A DNA stretch of 64,000 bases from Fasciolopsis buskii (taxonomy: Eukaryota > Platyhelminthes > Trematoda > Plagiorchiida > Fasciolidae). The position numbers were made by a program, and so were the translations under genes. The stretch is from contig LUCM01003396.1 in NCBI GenBank assembly GCA_008360955.1, positions 243,778 through 307,777 of the forward strand. The letters run 5' to 3'. Numbering within the stretch: position 1 is the stretch's first letter; each line of letters opens with the position of its first letter. This document shows positions 23,591 to 36,181 of the stretch, piece after piece. The notes beneath the pieces were generated by a model. That model was not told the DNA's origin. It did not search any database and was given only the letters and a program-made list of their open reading frames with translations.

Positions 23591-26500
23591 ACAGAATTGC
23601 AGCGCAGCCAGTCAAATAACGCTCACATACAAGTGGAGTGTACGTATTAACTGAGATTTTTGTGTTATCACACTCAGTAGAATTTGGTCATGCTTTCCCC
23701 AGCACATGTTCTTGCTGTGTGTGTCATTTGTTATCCTCAGTCCATATCATTCAGTCCTTAATGAGTATTGTTCCAATAATATTTTTATAATCTCGCTGTG
23801 GACCCAAGTTTTTGGTGCAATCCAAGTCGTAAGAATGACGCCCATGATAACCACTTCAATTCCTTGAAGTCTAATCAGGACCCCCTGCCATTTTATTCTT
23901 GGGTCATTCCTGTTAATGAATAGAACTCATCCGCTGGTTTTGACCTTTATCATCTAAAATTTATCGGTCACGCTTATCTTTGTTTTTTCTATAATCTCTC
24001 ACCATCTATCCAAAAACGTTCCTGACGATTGTACTTTCGTCTTTTATTGCTACTTGGCTACTTTTCCCGATTCCGTCATCACTTGCTACTGCGCTGTTTT
24101 TCCTGTTCATTGACGTTAACTTTCTCGATCTCCTGTACCCTTGGTACTTTTACCATAAACCTGTCATACTTCCAAGCACCTCTAATCTGAGGAACTCGGT
24201 TGTTCGGCCTCTCGCTTTTGATTAGTCTATTTTGATCGTTTAACCATCCTTACTGCAACTTGCCTTTTAGATGTCTGTATCCGCTGCCCTTTGTAGTGGT
24301 TGTGAATTTCTCTACTGTGAACAGCTGCCAACTGAAATCAAATTTGTCTTCAAACTTTGAGATATATAAAAGTGAATTCTCTAATCTGCCTTTACAGTCT
24401 ACACGTTTATCACCTACACTATCGTGATGACATACGAGGTTCATGGTAGGCGATTGTTTCAACACGACAGTCTGGTACAGTTTACCTAGGACGTAAAAAA
24501 GCTACCTCTTCGATGTTTGTCTATGCTGCATGCTCTAACTAACTAAACATAAACGTTACTACTAACAAATTTATCATTTATTTAAACTACAAAAATTATG
24601 TTGTTTGATTCCAATCATATAGTTGTAATTGTTAGTAATAGTGGCCAGCGTAATAAGAAACGTGTAAAGTGAAAGGTAATCGGCAAGTGTTTTACGGAAC
24701 CTTAATATATCCTCCTTATGACCTCTTTTTACATTCCAGTTGTATCCCGTTGCACAATAATTGGCAAAGCCATTATTCTACACTTAAAAGACAAATTTTA
24801 AGCCTTAGTCTTAACGATAGAAGCTTTGATTTTCAAATAATTTGTTGATGATAAACTGTTCAATGACCACAAAGTGACAGACAGCCAAAACTTTTTACTT
24901 CCAAATCATTAAAACTTCTGGGCTTAGATTATTATTAGGAATGCTTAACTTGGTTTTCCGGTTGATACTGGAAAAACAATCCGAGTAAAATTTTCAAGCT
25001 CTTAGGGGAGGATTATCCATAGTTTCTTTATCTTTCTTTCCCGGATCGTCCAAGTTGTTGGTAGTAGGGTTCTGGCCGCTAAGGACCAAATTGGACTGCG
25101 ACCATGAGGTATTCGGTTATCTACAGTGTTATGCTCCTTCCAAACTGAGCCAATGACTATGAATATACATCGGCATACAGTCAGCATGGCAAGCTGGACT
25201 TTTGAACCTGCAACAACTGTCCTGAATGCACTACATGTGTGCATCGTGTGCTTCCAGGAACTCAACTATAGGTACGTTCCTTGGTCACATCGAGCGATTA
25301 TGCTAAAATTTGTGTTCGTTCTCGAGTTCATCGATTTCAGTAAAACTTCTAATTGTGACAGCGATGGTAGTCACCGTGAATTAGTTAATACAACACGTTT
25401 GTAACGTTTCAAAAGACCAGATAGGTTGCTACATGGGAATGATTGCTTGACCCAATCATATGACACGGATCGCGTGGATGCCTAGTATGTTTCAGCGAAG
25501 CCTGGAGGAGTGTGATACTTATGAGAATGCTAATTAAAACACTGAAGTTTAGAAGTTCAATAGTGGACGTCGATTCAAATCAGCATTTTAATAAATGCCA
25601 AGCAAATGCAATAAAGACTTGGTCTCGGGAGGGAATTCAGATATCGACTAGTCAAAAAAGAACGGGTCTCGATTAACAATAAATGGAAAGAAGCAGATCA
25701 GCGGTAGTCATCTTTGCGTTAATAACTCATTTATTTGAATTTCTGGAACAACAACGATATTTTGGATGATTGGATACAGTGTGAAATATAAAAATGCTAA
25801 AAGTCGGTACTTTATGAATATCAACCAGTATGCATTCATTGAAAGATTTAAGAACGCTCGATTTACCCGATATAATCGGAAAACAAATGGAATGCTACGA
25901 TACAAAATTGATCGCCATTTTATTCTGTTTCGCCAACTGTCGCTAATGCGTACAAAGCACGACAGGAAAGACAAGAAATAAACATTGTGTTCATTAAGAC
26001 AAATTCACGGTAATAAGACCGTTCGGAACAAACGGAAAAATAAATGGATAAATCTTGAGGTGCTTCCCGTAAAGTGGAACGTTTACTAGAGTTTTCATAA
26101 CAAGTATTCAGCACTATGCTTAGAAATCGATCTTGCGACCTTCCACATCACTGGAAAATTCACTGACAACTGAGCTGTCAAGGTACCAGCATGCTCTCGG
26201 CTATTGCAAGATGGTCGAATCGATCCCAGCTGTCAAAATAATATCTATTTGAAAAGAATCTGATTAACTTTTCCATACCGCAACCGCCACTTCTTATAAG
26301 CCTCTAAGATGTGAATCTCTACGAAACTATGATAGCTTTTACTCCTGTTAGAAAACTAAAATCGTTTTCGGACGTAAAAACAAAGAGCCAAGATAAGAAG
26401 TGAAAGCAGTTCACAGTCTGCAGACAGTAAGAAGCGGGGTACTGAACCGTGATGCTCAAAAGCCAAAGTCATCGTGTTTGTGCTAAAAAGGAATTGACTC

Positions 26501-28190
26501 AGCTCATTGGGCGGGGTAACCGGCGGATAGCCCACACAGTAAAGGACAAAACCGAGTAATCGGTGGAAAGTGCTAGAGTAGATCTTTGGTTCACTGGGAG
26601 TAGATTCTGTGGTTCAAACCGTTGCGGAGCTGACGGTCTTGGATAACCACGGTCATTTTTTTCGTCATAAGTAGACAAGAAACTGCACTCGGAAAATGTA
26701 AACCACATCGAACAGAGCGTGGACAGTCGTGGAAAATCACAAATGTTTACAGACACAGACAACAAAATATTTCAATAAATGTAGAAAAAGTGCTTCTAAA
26801 ATAAACCGTTCAGAAGGGAAACCAAAGCCAAGCGAGGGCTACGAATTATATCAAAATAAACCTTCCCGTTCCAAGGGAAATGAGGTTGGCCGATAACGCT
26901 TAGAAATAGTGCCAAAGAAACTGGACCTCTATTTGATATATATATATATATATCATTATTCAGACCGTTTATTACAAAGGTGCCTTTCCTAAACTAGGTC
27001 TAGAAGAGCAAATAATCAGACCTGAAAGCATCGAAAATGTTTGGTTGCCTAACTTATGGTGAATCTCTATTGTGGGAGATTAAATAACACATCAACTTAA
27101 AGAAAACAAGGCAGTCACTTCATCTGGTTAACCTCGTCCAGACACTGTGTGTGTAAATCGGACAGACCTGAGATAGTGACAGATTAATGGACGGTGTTTT
27201 CTGTTGTTTGTTAGGCTGGTAGACCAAAATCATATAGAAAGATTCATCAGTCAGCCGTGTAGCGTGTATCCTGTAGACCACCCTATCGGTCTGATTGTGT
27301 AAGTGTTGAAACTGGTTGATTCGCCTATGGGACTTCATTCCAAGTTGTTTTATTTTTGTTTCTGTAATTTTCAGGTTCATCAGACAACTGCTTAAATAAT
27401 GGGTGGCATTGCAGTTATGGAGAACTTGTCGTTCTACGCACAGTTTATCTGCCATAGCATACGTTGACCAGTTAAGGCAGCATTCACCTAATCTGACCCA
27501 TAAAAACAGCCCATACTGGATTCGACACCAACTTCTCCAAAAAAATAATTATTTTAAATAATCCCTTGGCTAACATCATTCACTGAAGAACATCTTCGTA
27601 TCATAGCACCAAAGGGGAGAAGGTATTTTACAAACTGCTTAACTGGAAGTGGACGAATCGCAAAAGAAAATAACATCCGGCAATGAAGGAGTTTGGCCAC
27701 ACCAAGGAAAAAAGCGTGTGCGACTATTGTTTATTTGCTCTTTAATTTTCCAAAAAACCGTTTAAATATATTTGTTTGTAGTAGATTATACGTCACTGCG
27801 TTATTAAACTAGTGGATGCAGATACGGCGGTAAAATGAAACTGTTCTTTTCAAAAACAGTTAAGAGATGAAGCAAACAGACAAAAGTAGCCTTCTGTATT
27901 TCCTTCGAAGTACAATGTATTATTGAAACGATAGTCATTTACGCCTGTCGTCGGAAAATTAGGACTAGAAAATAGAATATGACCGAATATGACGACATAG
28001 AGTCGCCAGAAATTCCAAGCAACTTAATGGTATAGCCGTTACTTGAGCTCCACTGGCGAGTATACACGAGAAGTTAAAAGGAAAGCCGGCAAAATCAAGA
28101 GACTTCCTAATCAAATTTGATTGGTATTCGTCAGAATTACTGGCCTTAGTGACCCAACTCTGCATAATGATTCACTCCCAGGAGTATCTT
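23591..28190. other. Non-coding stretch
   Basis: 23940-24250 is pyrimidine-rich on the + strand. A 17-bp AT microsatellite lies at 26936-26952. The longest frames are 111 codons (- 27120-27455) and 92 codons (+ 25126-25404), neither with a recognisable domain. No exon is supported. Confidence 0.5.
26936..26952. repeat. (AT)n microsatellite
   Basis: About eight AT units, uninterrupted. Confidence 0.9.
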
Positions 28191-28194
28191 CTGC

Positions 28195-29600
28195 CAATGT
28201 GGGTGCAACATTTTAGGGATCAGATCATTTGGTTGATTGACACAGCAGATCTGTTAGTTATGCTGGAAAGGAAAACAAAACCACTGTGCCATCCTACACG
28301 GAGGTAATCAATGGTATAGGTTCTCTTAAAAAGTTTATTGCAGCTGAACCAGATGGGCTGCCTCCTTCCTTCAAAGAAAGTAAGGAAGTAATAACACCAC
28401 AGTTAACAGAACTCCTGTGATTAATTTGGGGAAAATAGCAGATTTCTAAGAACCACTGTGAATTACTGATCGCACCGAATCATAAGAGAAATGATCGGTA
28501 ACTTTGTAAACGTACGAAGAATTAGTTTGATAAACATCGCATCCGAAATGCTCGCTGACAGTATTCTGAACCGATCATCAGTTACACACGAAAAGTGTGC
28601 TCGAAAGAACCAAACCGTTTCCTACCCAGGGGGTATTGTATTAACCGAATTTTCACTTAGCGACAAATCCTAGAAGACTGGCCCACCTCAGGTAGGTTCT
28701 TGATTTCTGTCTTCTTTGATCTATGAATGGGATTCGACTCTCTGCTGTCTCTTATTGAAGGATGTGTCGGAAAAAATTACTTCACTTATCTAATCTCTGT
28801 AAGCGAACAACCTACTCCGAGGGCGTATTTACCGTTCATCAGAGGTCACCAAGTGAATTGGTACTCGTCAGCGCTGCCTCCTTCATCTTTTCAATTCAAT
28901 TTTGCAATCAAAGTGATAGCGGACATCATCTTATCCTCGTGTGAGAATAGCCGCAGTGGAATTTGCGCAGAAAACTGTTTGATTTAGAATAAGCGGACGA
29001 TGCTGTGCTAGCCAATGAAGACCCATTTAAGATGTAAATCTTTTTTGAACGCCTGAACGATGGAGAAGTTGATTTTGGGATACACTTTGCACCTTCGATA
29101 TGCAAAATGCTATTCCAAAGTTGGATTAGCAAGAAACCAAACTTGGTTCTGGCACAAAAAGACTTGGATGATTTAAACGAATTTGGCTACATTGGTAGTT
29201 GGTAATCTTTGTCGTTTGGATACTGATACCTAAATATAAGTTATAAAATTTGATCGAAGGATTCTCTCGATAACTCAGAGGTTAGGCGTAAGATAACAAG
29301 GCCTAGGATTCAGTCTTTAAAATAAGCACTGAATCAGAATAGGCTGATGTGGTTGGGACATGCTTAGCCGATGCCGACAGAACAACTGCATTGTGGTTTT
29401 TTCTCTGGGTGGTAGTGGTTGGAAGGTTGGTACAGATGGCCAATCAATGACAACAAATAGATATGAGCCTTAAGCAGGTGATTATCTTGTGTATTTCTAA
29501 TTAGGTTACCGGGCTAAGGTTCTTCATTTCCCCCGGAAGCGATGATCAAAGCCATGGCTCAGTCCCGCAGTCAGCGGCATTGGAAATCTTCCTTTTTCTA
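28195..29600 (+). mobile_element. RTE-type LINE, decayed copy
   Basis: The + strand translation follows the reverse transcriptase of trematode RTE elements almost end to end through stops and frame changes: EVINGIGSLKKF.AAEPDGLPPSF (28300-28375), RRISLINIASEMLADSILN (28510-28570), a motif A remnant FDSLLSLIEG (28730), SSFQFNFAIKVIADIILSS (28890-28940), then LE-stop-ADD (28984-29001), FGIHFAPSICKMLFQSW (29070-29120) and NEFGYIGS (29180-29200). A WLGH-like block (29350) and a C-terminal MAQSRSQ block (29550) follow. The tyrosine of the YADD catalytic motif is a TAA stop. Motif order is intact, which shows one insertion that then decayed. Confidence 0.85.
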
Positions 29601-29789
29601 CTTAGCTCTCTAACTTATTATTTTACAGTTTATCTGCCACTGTTTCTCGTTTTTTTGAGTAGATGATGCTGTGGAGTAAAACCACAAATCACTCTGGTGC
29701 AAGGATAACGGTTGCGGAGTCTTCATTGAAATTCCATCAGTTAACGGAGGATGAAACCCAGTAATAGGATACACAGTCTCATGTTTCAG

Positions 29790-30011
29790 TTTCTGCTGCA
29801 AATAGTAAAGTGCACGGACGGAAGTATCAAGTTACATCGGAATTTAGATTATTTCACGAAAATCCTCGAAACAGCGGAATATTTACTTGCTCCCGCTACG
29901 GTCAGAAGTTTGGAAGTAAATTATGTCTGTGAATCAACCATGGGCAAAAATCCTGAGAATTTGTATCACTGCGATTTTACTGTCAACTCTCTCATACCGA
30001 GATTAATGAGG
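29790..30011 (+). CDS. Candidate internal exon, unrecognised
   Basis: The open frame follows a TTTCAG acceptor (29789) and ends ATGAG|GTAAAT, a good donor, leaving phase 2. The 74 codons encode a segment with NLDYFTKILETAEYLL and SLEVNYVCESTM and no domain that I recognise. It starts about 190 bp after the RTE LINE. The next candidate exon at 30517 does not match its phase, so the two may not be adjacent exons. It could be a chance frame. Confidence 0.3.
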
Positions 30012-30516
30012 TAAATAAGAAAGACTTTGAAAACATCGTTTACTATGCCTACGTTAGAGAGGAGAATAATTTATAATATCTAACCTTTGTTTTTCTGAGT
30101 CCCTTAGCAGGCTTTCTGCTGTCACTATTTTAGATATTTTGGTAGCTTTTAAGATCGATTTCCCACACTGGAAAACTGACTCTGGTACAATGCATAATTC
30201 GCTTTTGGAAGTAACTGCCTATGTTACTGTACCGGTCATATCTCCTGCAGTTTTTTATCCTGAACTTAAAACCATGTTTTACTTCCAGACACGCAGATGA
30301 TTCCGCGGTAGAATTTTGAAACGGACAACTTCTTCTGCTGTTCAACAAGATAGCACATCAGTAGACATCCCACAGATTTCGCACATCACAAGTATCTGAA
30401 ACCCCATATGGCAGAGTGTCATGTACTGTACGAAGTCCCCTTGCATCATTCGCTGTAGTATGAGTAGCGATGACGGGACCGTTTTGTAACAAGGCTTTCC
30501 CGGTTATTTTACTCAA

Positions 30517-30969
30517 GCCATCTCAATAACTGTCATTACTGTCGGTGAAATCACGGTGTTTGAGCTCACAAATCATTTGGAATCCTACGACAACGGTCAG
30601 CCCCGAGAGTCTTCTGCAATATCAAAGAGAACCCGCACCAGTTTTCTTGATGTTAGCTATAACAATTATGGAATATTTCCAGTGAGTTACATCTGCATGA
30701 ATGTTTTCGACAAAAGTGATGTAATTGGCAATTTCCACTACCCCAAACCAAGGGCAGTAGGTCAGCAACCCATGAGTGACACAACACGACCGGATGTAAG
30801 TGTTCTCCATCTTATTCTCATTAGATTGTTTACACATGTCAAGGAACCAACTACATATAAGTGGTCAGAAATACACGTTCTCCCAGGAAAGTTTCTATGG
30901 GTCACTCTAGTTTCCAATCCAATAATCCTAGCCATATTCAGCTATGTGAAGAAAAATCTAGAGAGTTAA
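30517..30969 (+). CDS. Candidate exon or open frame, unrecognised
   Basis: The frame is open for about 150 codons from a TTTTACTCAAG acceptor-like site to a stop at 30967-30969, with an internal GTAAGT donor after CGACCGGAT (30796). If that donor is used the exon ends at 30795. The sequence contains FLDVSYNNYGIFPVSYICMN and DVIGNFHYPKPRAVG. The latter faintly resembles NVGQFQYPEW in the candidate exon at 60.9-61.3 kb. No domain, signal peptide or clear membrane segment is recognised. Confidence 0.35.
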   Translation, partial: AISITVITVGEITVFELTNHLESYDNGQPRESSAISKRTRTSFLDVSYNNYGIFPVSYICMNVFDKSDVIGNFHYPKPRAVGQQPMSDTTRPDVSVLHLILIRLFTHVKEPTTYKWSEIHVLPGKFLWVTLVSNPIILAIFSYVKKNLES

Positions 30970-32602
30970 ATTGATCACTTTTCATCCCTCAAATGAAGTG
31001 GTTCATTTTCTTCTTCAATTGAAGCCTAATATTTCCTTTCAAACTGATTCCGTATTCCCTCCGTTTTTTTTTCTGCACTTTCATTAAGCCATCTAGATGG
31101 AACCCGAATCAGATCATTAAAGAAGGATGCCGTTGAGGGCAACAAAACACTTTTTCTGGCAGAAAGCATCATCAGGTCAGGTTCAACCACTGAATGACCC
31201 GAGACATACTTTAAAATGATCAATCATGAATGGGAGCACGAGGGCCTATACCACGGGCTGAAATTTAGTTATTGATTATCGCTTTTATACTGATCTACAC
31301 CCTGGCGGTTAATTGCAAAATCTATGGAGATAATCGCATTGGGGAAAATCACGACGAAATAAAAAGACTTTTAGATTACTTTTGGCTAACAACTTATTTA
31401 TATTTCAAAGACGGCGTGATCAAGAGTCGATCTACAAAGCTCGCCAGAGGATTCTTCTTAATGAATAGCCGCTATTAATGATCATTGCAAAATTTCATTC
31501 AATTTCCTTATTTTTAATTGCACCAATCACGTAGACCGTTGCAAGCGGCAGTCAATGAGTGCATCACAGGTTTAGTTGAAGCATAGTCCTGGGTTCACCT
31601 AGGCACATCACAGGTCAGATGACGTCACTTGTGACCAAACCTTCCAGTTTTGTTGACAATATCATTCTGAAGAGTGGTGGAAGAAGCAGAACTCAACAAA
31701 TCGCTTTGTGTGCCACTGTTGCCAATGTGCTTAACTACCCGTAATCATTAGCCGCTTCCAATCACAACTATGAAATTACCATAACTGAACCAGCAATTGA
31801 ACCACTTTTATCTCAAAAGAAGACAGGGCCTGAGATATTCGTATACTGACTACCTAAAAGACAAAATCGGTTTTCCCGCAACCGAATTTTTTCAAACCCG
31901 ACATTTTTTTGGTTCCTGATTAACATCTGTAGCCGAAGGGCCAAGATTCAGGCACCCGATTCTGAGTGGTAATCAAGTGCATTTTAGTCAAATTACTCAT
32001 GCCAACGCTTGCTTATTCCAACCAAAAAGATATCGAAAGTCCATGAAAAGCCGATGCAATAATTCACCTTTCCCAGCCTACGCAGCAAAATACGCTCCCG
32101 TTCGAGCTATGTAAATGCCGGTTGCAAACCGCATTTGAATTCACTCCGCCTGTTCAAATAACAATTGTCAAAGTAAATTTTCTCGTGCAATAAAGCGCAT
32201 TACCATCAAGAGACCCTAGGAACAAGCGCCGTATTCTTTAGTGTCTTAGAAGCCCATAAGTCAAGAACAGTTTACTTAGCGTTTTCTAAACAATGAGGGT
32301 TTTGCAGGTCGTTACTGGCATGTTCGTCCCTGTGTTCAATATTCTGACTTACTATCCAAACCAAGCATTCAGATATCGATTCCTTATTGTCGACTGTGAT
32401 CGTACCTCTCCTTGCTAAAGTGGAATAATATTTCGGTTTTCTATCTGAAAAATATTTATTTTATATTCATTGGTTCAGCTATCATTTCTGGCTTGGTCTT
32501 ATGTGCAAACGAAAATTAATTTACTCTTAAATGATGAGTAACTGTCATTTCGCTAAAAGTGTTATATCAGTTTCACGATGGTAATGCACCAAATTTACTC
32601 AC
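30970..32602. other. Probable intron or intergenic sequence
   Basis: This lies downstream, on the minus strand, of the EF-hand exon, so at least part is probably its first intron. A + strand open frame at 31272-31478 (68 codons) has no start ATG and no domain. No second EF-hand or dynein-light-chain exon was found by eye. Confidence 0.45.
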
Positions 32603-32728
32603 CATAACAAAATCTGGAGATACACCGTCATTTTTTGCATATTCTTCCAAGTCTTGGATATGAATCACACCGTCATGATCCCGATCAATCTGTTCAAAGG
32701 CGGTCAAAAATGTGTCCTGTCCTGACAT
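32603..32728 (-). CDS. First exon of an EF-hand calcium-binding protein
   Basis: On the minus strand an ATG at 32728-32726 opens 42 codons ending exactly at ...TTTGTTATG|GTGAGT, a consensus donor in phase 0. The peptide begins MSGQDTFLTAFEQID and carries one EF-hand: the entering helix TFLTAFEQI, the loop D15-R-D17-H-D19-G20-V-I22-H-I-Q-D26 and the exit helix DLEEYAKNDG. Ligands at loop positions 1, 3 and 5, Gly at 6 and Ile at 8 fit. Position 12 is Asp where Glu is usual, which may alter affinity or favour magnesium. A short first exon with one EF-hand and a phase 0 intron resembles the trematode tegumental-allergen-like (TAL) / small calcium-binding family, where a second EF-hand and a dynein-light-chain domain follow. 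That assignment is inference because the later exons are not visible to me. Confidence 0.7.
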
Positions 32729-34412
32729 TGAACCTGTTCACTGAGCGAGTTGATAACAGATCACTTAGTTGATTAAGCTGACGGCAACGATTTCCTTTTT
32801 TGTAATTTTTTATGCCAACGGTTGTTGGTTGCTTGTTTTGGCTGTAGACCTTGTTTTGGTTGGTGCAGTTGACGAAATCCGTGGTTCGTTTGACTCCAGA
32901 TGAACGTGAGTCTAGTGTTCTCTGATGCACCTGTTATTGCAGATCAGTCTACATATCGTGTGTGCTGTCACAGATCTCGATAAGAGCACTGGTTAATCTG
33001 AGGGCTGCAGCCTATGCCCGAAGGACCCGTGCACATGAATCAATGGTAGCACACGGTACTGCTTTGGTCAGTGCTTTGTATATTTGTTGTTGGCAGTGCT
33101 GTTGGTCCTGAAAGTGTCTACTTTAGTACTTATCTTGTCACTGTTGCTAGGTTGGTGTTTTGTGTGACCGCTTGCAGAAAAAAAGGTACACAATGAGCTG
33201 TCTGAAGCACCACGTCGAGTCGTGTATGCGTGCAGGCCCAAGTCGTGATACCAACAGTTTTCTACTAATGTGGTAGTGCGAATTTGTGATAGGGTGATTG
33301 GGTAGCGGACACTGCATGGGTACCGATGGCCTTGATAAATCAAAGACACATTTTGGCAAACACCGATAGGTACTGATAAACCAATTGGAATCCTAGTTAA
33401 AATCACTCTCCCGCGGGTATGGCTTTACACAGAGAAATCACGTATGCCAGCAAGTCAGTACACAATTCACCAGCGTTCACTTTTCTTATTCAGAATGTTC
33501 TCAAACAGTTAGCCGACGCAAACTGAGTAAAGAGGATCCAGATGAACTCCGGAAACCCCAAAAAGAGATGCACCTACGGCTGAGTTTTTTCCACACATAC
33601 CCGAGTAGCATACATATCCCTTCTTTTTTTATTTCATCCTGTCTTCCACTCTACTGCTTTGGTTTCGTAATACCAAAGGGTATCAATCAAAATAAGGAGA
33701 CAGAATTGCCAGTTTCATAGCCCTGGAAAGCTGGGCCAAACCTGTATACCATTGGTTAAAATAAAAATAATTGAAAATGATTTAGGCTATCCGAATTGTA
33801 ACCGCGAAAACGAGGCTTCATGGTAAAAACTAAAAGATACTTTAAAAAAGTTGACTCAACTAAATATAGCTTACAAATGGCATATTTACAAGGCTATTTA
33901 ATTTTTATGGATACTCACACTAAACAGGTGTTGCTCGCTTATTTGCATTCCGCTCCTCAGTTTTGACTAACAAGCACCAGACCACAGTGCTTTAAAGTTC
34001 AGCTATAGGAAATTTCCCTCAATACGCCATGATGTGCAAACTGCTTTATCCCTGTTTTCACCCCCGTCCTATTCCATTTTCAGCTGTCTAAGTCAAACCT
34101 ATCACTTTCCATTAAACCAGGTCCAGTTACTTTGAACAAGCAAACGACTGAATCAGGCATAATCGCTGTGCGAAGCAAATTGTCTTTCGAGCAGTTGTAT
34201 TAGGACATTTTCAAGGCTTGGAACTCGATTTCAATTACATAGGGATTTCTTTCAAGGTTTCCGAATAGGCTTTCTTAGGTGTGCACAATCGACTTATGTT
34301 CGTCATGCAGCCGAATGTTGCGCGCGATTCTGCAGGCCTCTAAGGCGTGAACTGCAGTTTCGATAAGACCTAGTCTAAATAAAATACAGCTTTATCGGTA
34401 AACAATAACTGA
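32729..34412. other. Upstream region of the EF-hand exon; non-coding
   Basis: For the minus-strand gene this is the 5' flank and would hold its promoter. No TATA box or other element can be assigned with confidence. A minus frame at 33068-33406 (112 codons) has no recognisable domain. Confidence 0.4.
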
Positions 34413-34464
34413 AGTATGTACATGTATAAATATATATATATATGTATACTATGTACATGCATAC
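34413..34464. repeat. AT microsatellite inside an imperfect palindrome
   Basis: GTATGTACATG on the left and CATGTACATAGTATAC (reverse-complement sense) on the right flank an (AT)n core at 34429-34443. The whole 52 bp can fold into an AT-rich cruciform. Confidence 0.75.
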
Positions 34465-36090
34465 GCAGATTATAGATCTTAACCTAAAGATCCCAATAAA
34501 CCCGTTTTTGTCTGTCTTCAGCCCTATCATTGTGCCACGTCTTGTTACTTATTTCAGCTCTCGATGAAACAATAAACGCCGAGATAAGATGGGTGGGGAA
34601 ATAGTTCGACATACTTATATGTGGGTGACCAAACAGGATGAACGGTCTGAAAGCCCTTTACTTGGGTTCGTTGGTGAATCCGGAATAAGCACGGTAACTA
34701 GGGGCCACTCATACCAAATTTGAATCAAGCACTTTCGTTAGAGTCAATAATCTGAATACAACGTGATCCCGGTGCATAATGCTCAACCCCAAAATTGGTT
34801 TCTATCTAACGACGAATAAAAGTGCAGTATCACGCAATAGCTTCCTATTCATTCTGCATGTGTTAGGCTTGAACACTGTTGTCACTCAGGCCATTGTAAG
34901 ATCCATATCCATAGATAATCTCACACAAATTCACTTATGGTGATCCCGTGAGTGAGCGCGCCTGAACTCAGATATGAATGCGATAATCCAATATCAGCTC
35001 AACGTGATACATAACAGTTAGGGTGAATGGCCTACCAGCCAGCCAAATACGTCAGGACTCAGTCACATGTAGGCTCAAGTACAGCACTAGCCGTAAGCTC
35101 AGAAGTGATGGCTCAGTCTAGTTGATATATAATGCGCAAAAACAGGTCCTAGTACACACTGAATACGTTCAGCGTACCATTTGGGAGCCGCGCTTTTCTT
35201 ATTGATTCTGAGCACGCAGTTTTTTAAATGTCATTGATTTTCAGCGCCTGCTGCGATGACAAAAGAAATAACTATTCAAATTATTTATATGCTTCTTTAC
35301 ACAGAAAAACACTTTCTTATAAATGGCTTTACATACGGCGAACACTCTACATCGCTTTTTTCCATTAGCCTGTTCGAGGCACCTTCCTTTTGATATTTCG
35401 GAATGATTTGATCAGCCACAATTCGTCCCAACAGTTGAAAATTTTCCGTTTACTCGATGGAAGACATTTCTGCTCAGAGAAATGATCCCACTCCCTAATT
35501 TACTTATGCCATTTACTGAATCATGTTGTAATCTGCGTCTTCAAAACACGTGGCCGGAAGTTAAGTTGATTCTCTCCACTTCGCTGTACTTTTATTAGAA
35601 GTTGGCTAAAAGAAATAGGATTTTCAACGAGTGACCTACACATCCCATGATTATTGCGATCTGGAAATGCAATATGTCAAAATAATTGGGATGGTTCAAG
35701 GATCATAATTTCCTTCAGAATGAAGAAAGGAGAATGATGAGAAAAATGGTAAGAAGTTTAGTTATCTTCTTCATTCACAATACCGGCTTTTCTCAACTGT
35801 CCTTAAGCAATCCGGAGAATGTTAGTCAACTAGAACTTACAGGATTTCTAAATTTTTAATTGGTTTTCTTAGGAATTCTGATATTATTACATGGTGAACC
35901 TCGTACATTGAATTCGTTCCAGTCTCTGTTATTGACCTTCCGTGGGTGGAAATCTTTGGCAAGGGTTGAATACACCAGATTTATTTGCCTTTCCCAGCAC
36001 GTGCGTAAATGTTTTGCGATTCGTGCCATGCTTTGCAAATTAATTTCTGTGGAACACATGTTACTAACCAGGTGTTTTTGCACTACAGAT
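34465..36090. other. Non-coding stretch
   Basis: No frame of note and no RNA gene seen. Confidence 0.5.
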
Positions 36091-36181
36091 TACGACTCGG
36101 TCAGCATGGTCGGCGCGAATCAGTTTGACACGATATTATTTCATATAACAATACGCAAGAAAACAAAAATGTTCTTTGACA
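36091..36181 (+). CDS. Candidate 91-nt internal exon, unrecognised
   Basis: A polypyrimidine acceptor (GTTTTTGCACTACAG) is followed by 91 nt reading YDSVSMVGANQFDTILFHIT in part and ending TTTGACAG|GTAATG. The same frame is open further upstream to 35860, so the exon could be longer. The sites are good but the peptide has no recognised domain. Confidence 0.3.

Noticed and set aside
24250..24465. Second exon of the EF-hand gene (minus strand, FTVEKF segment)
   Set aside because: Only a short resemblance to the end of an EF-hand. The calcium-binding loop residues are missing.
31160..31200. Hammerhead on the minus strand (CTGATGATGC ... GAAAAAG)
   Set aside because: Stem II would have at most two pairs and no stem I is seen.
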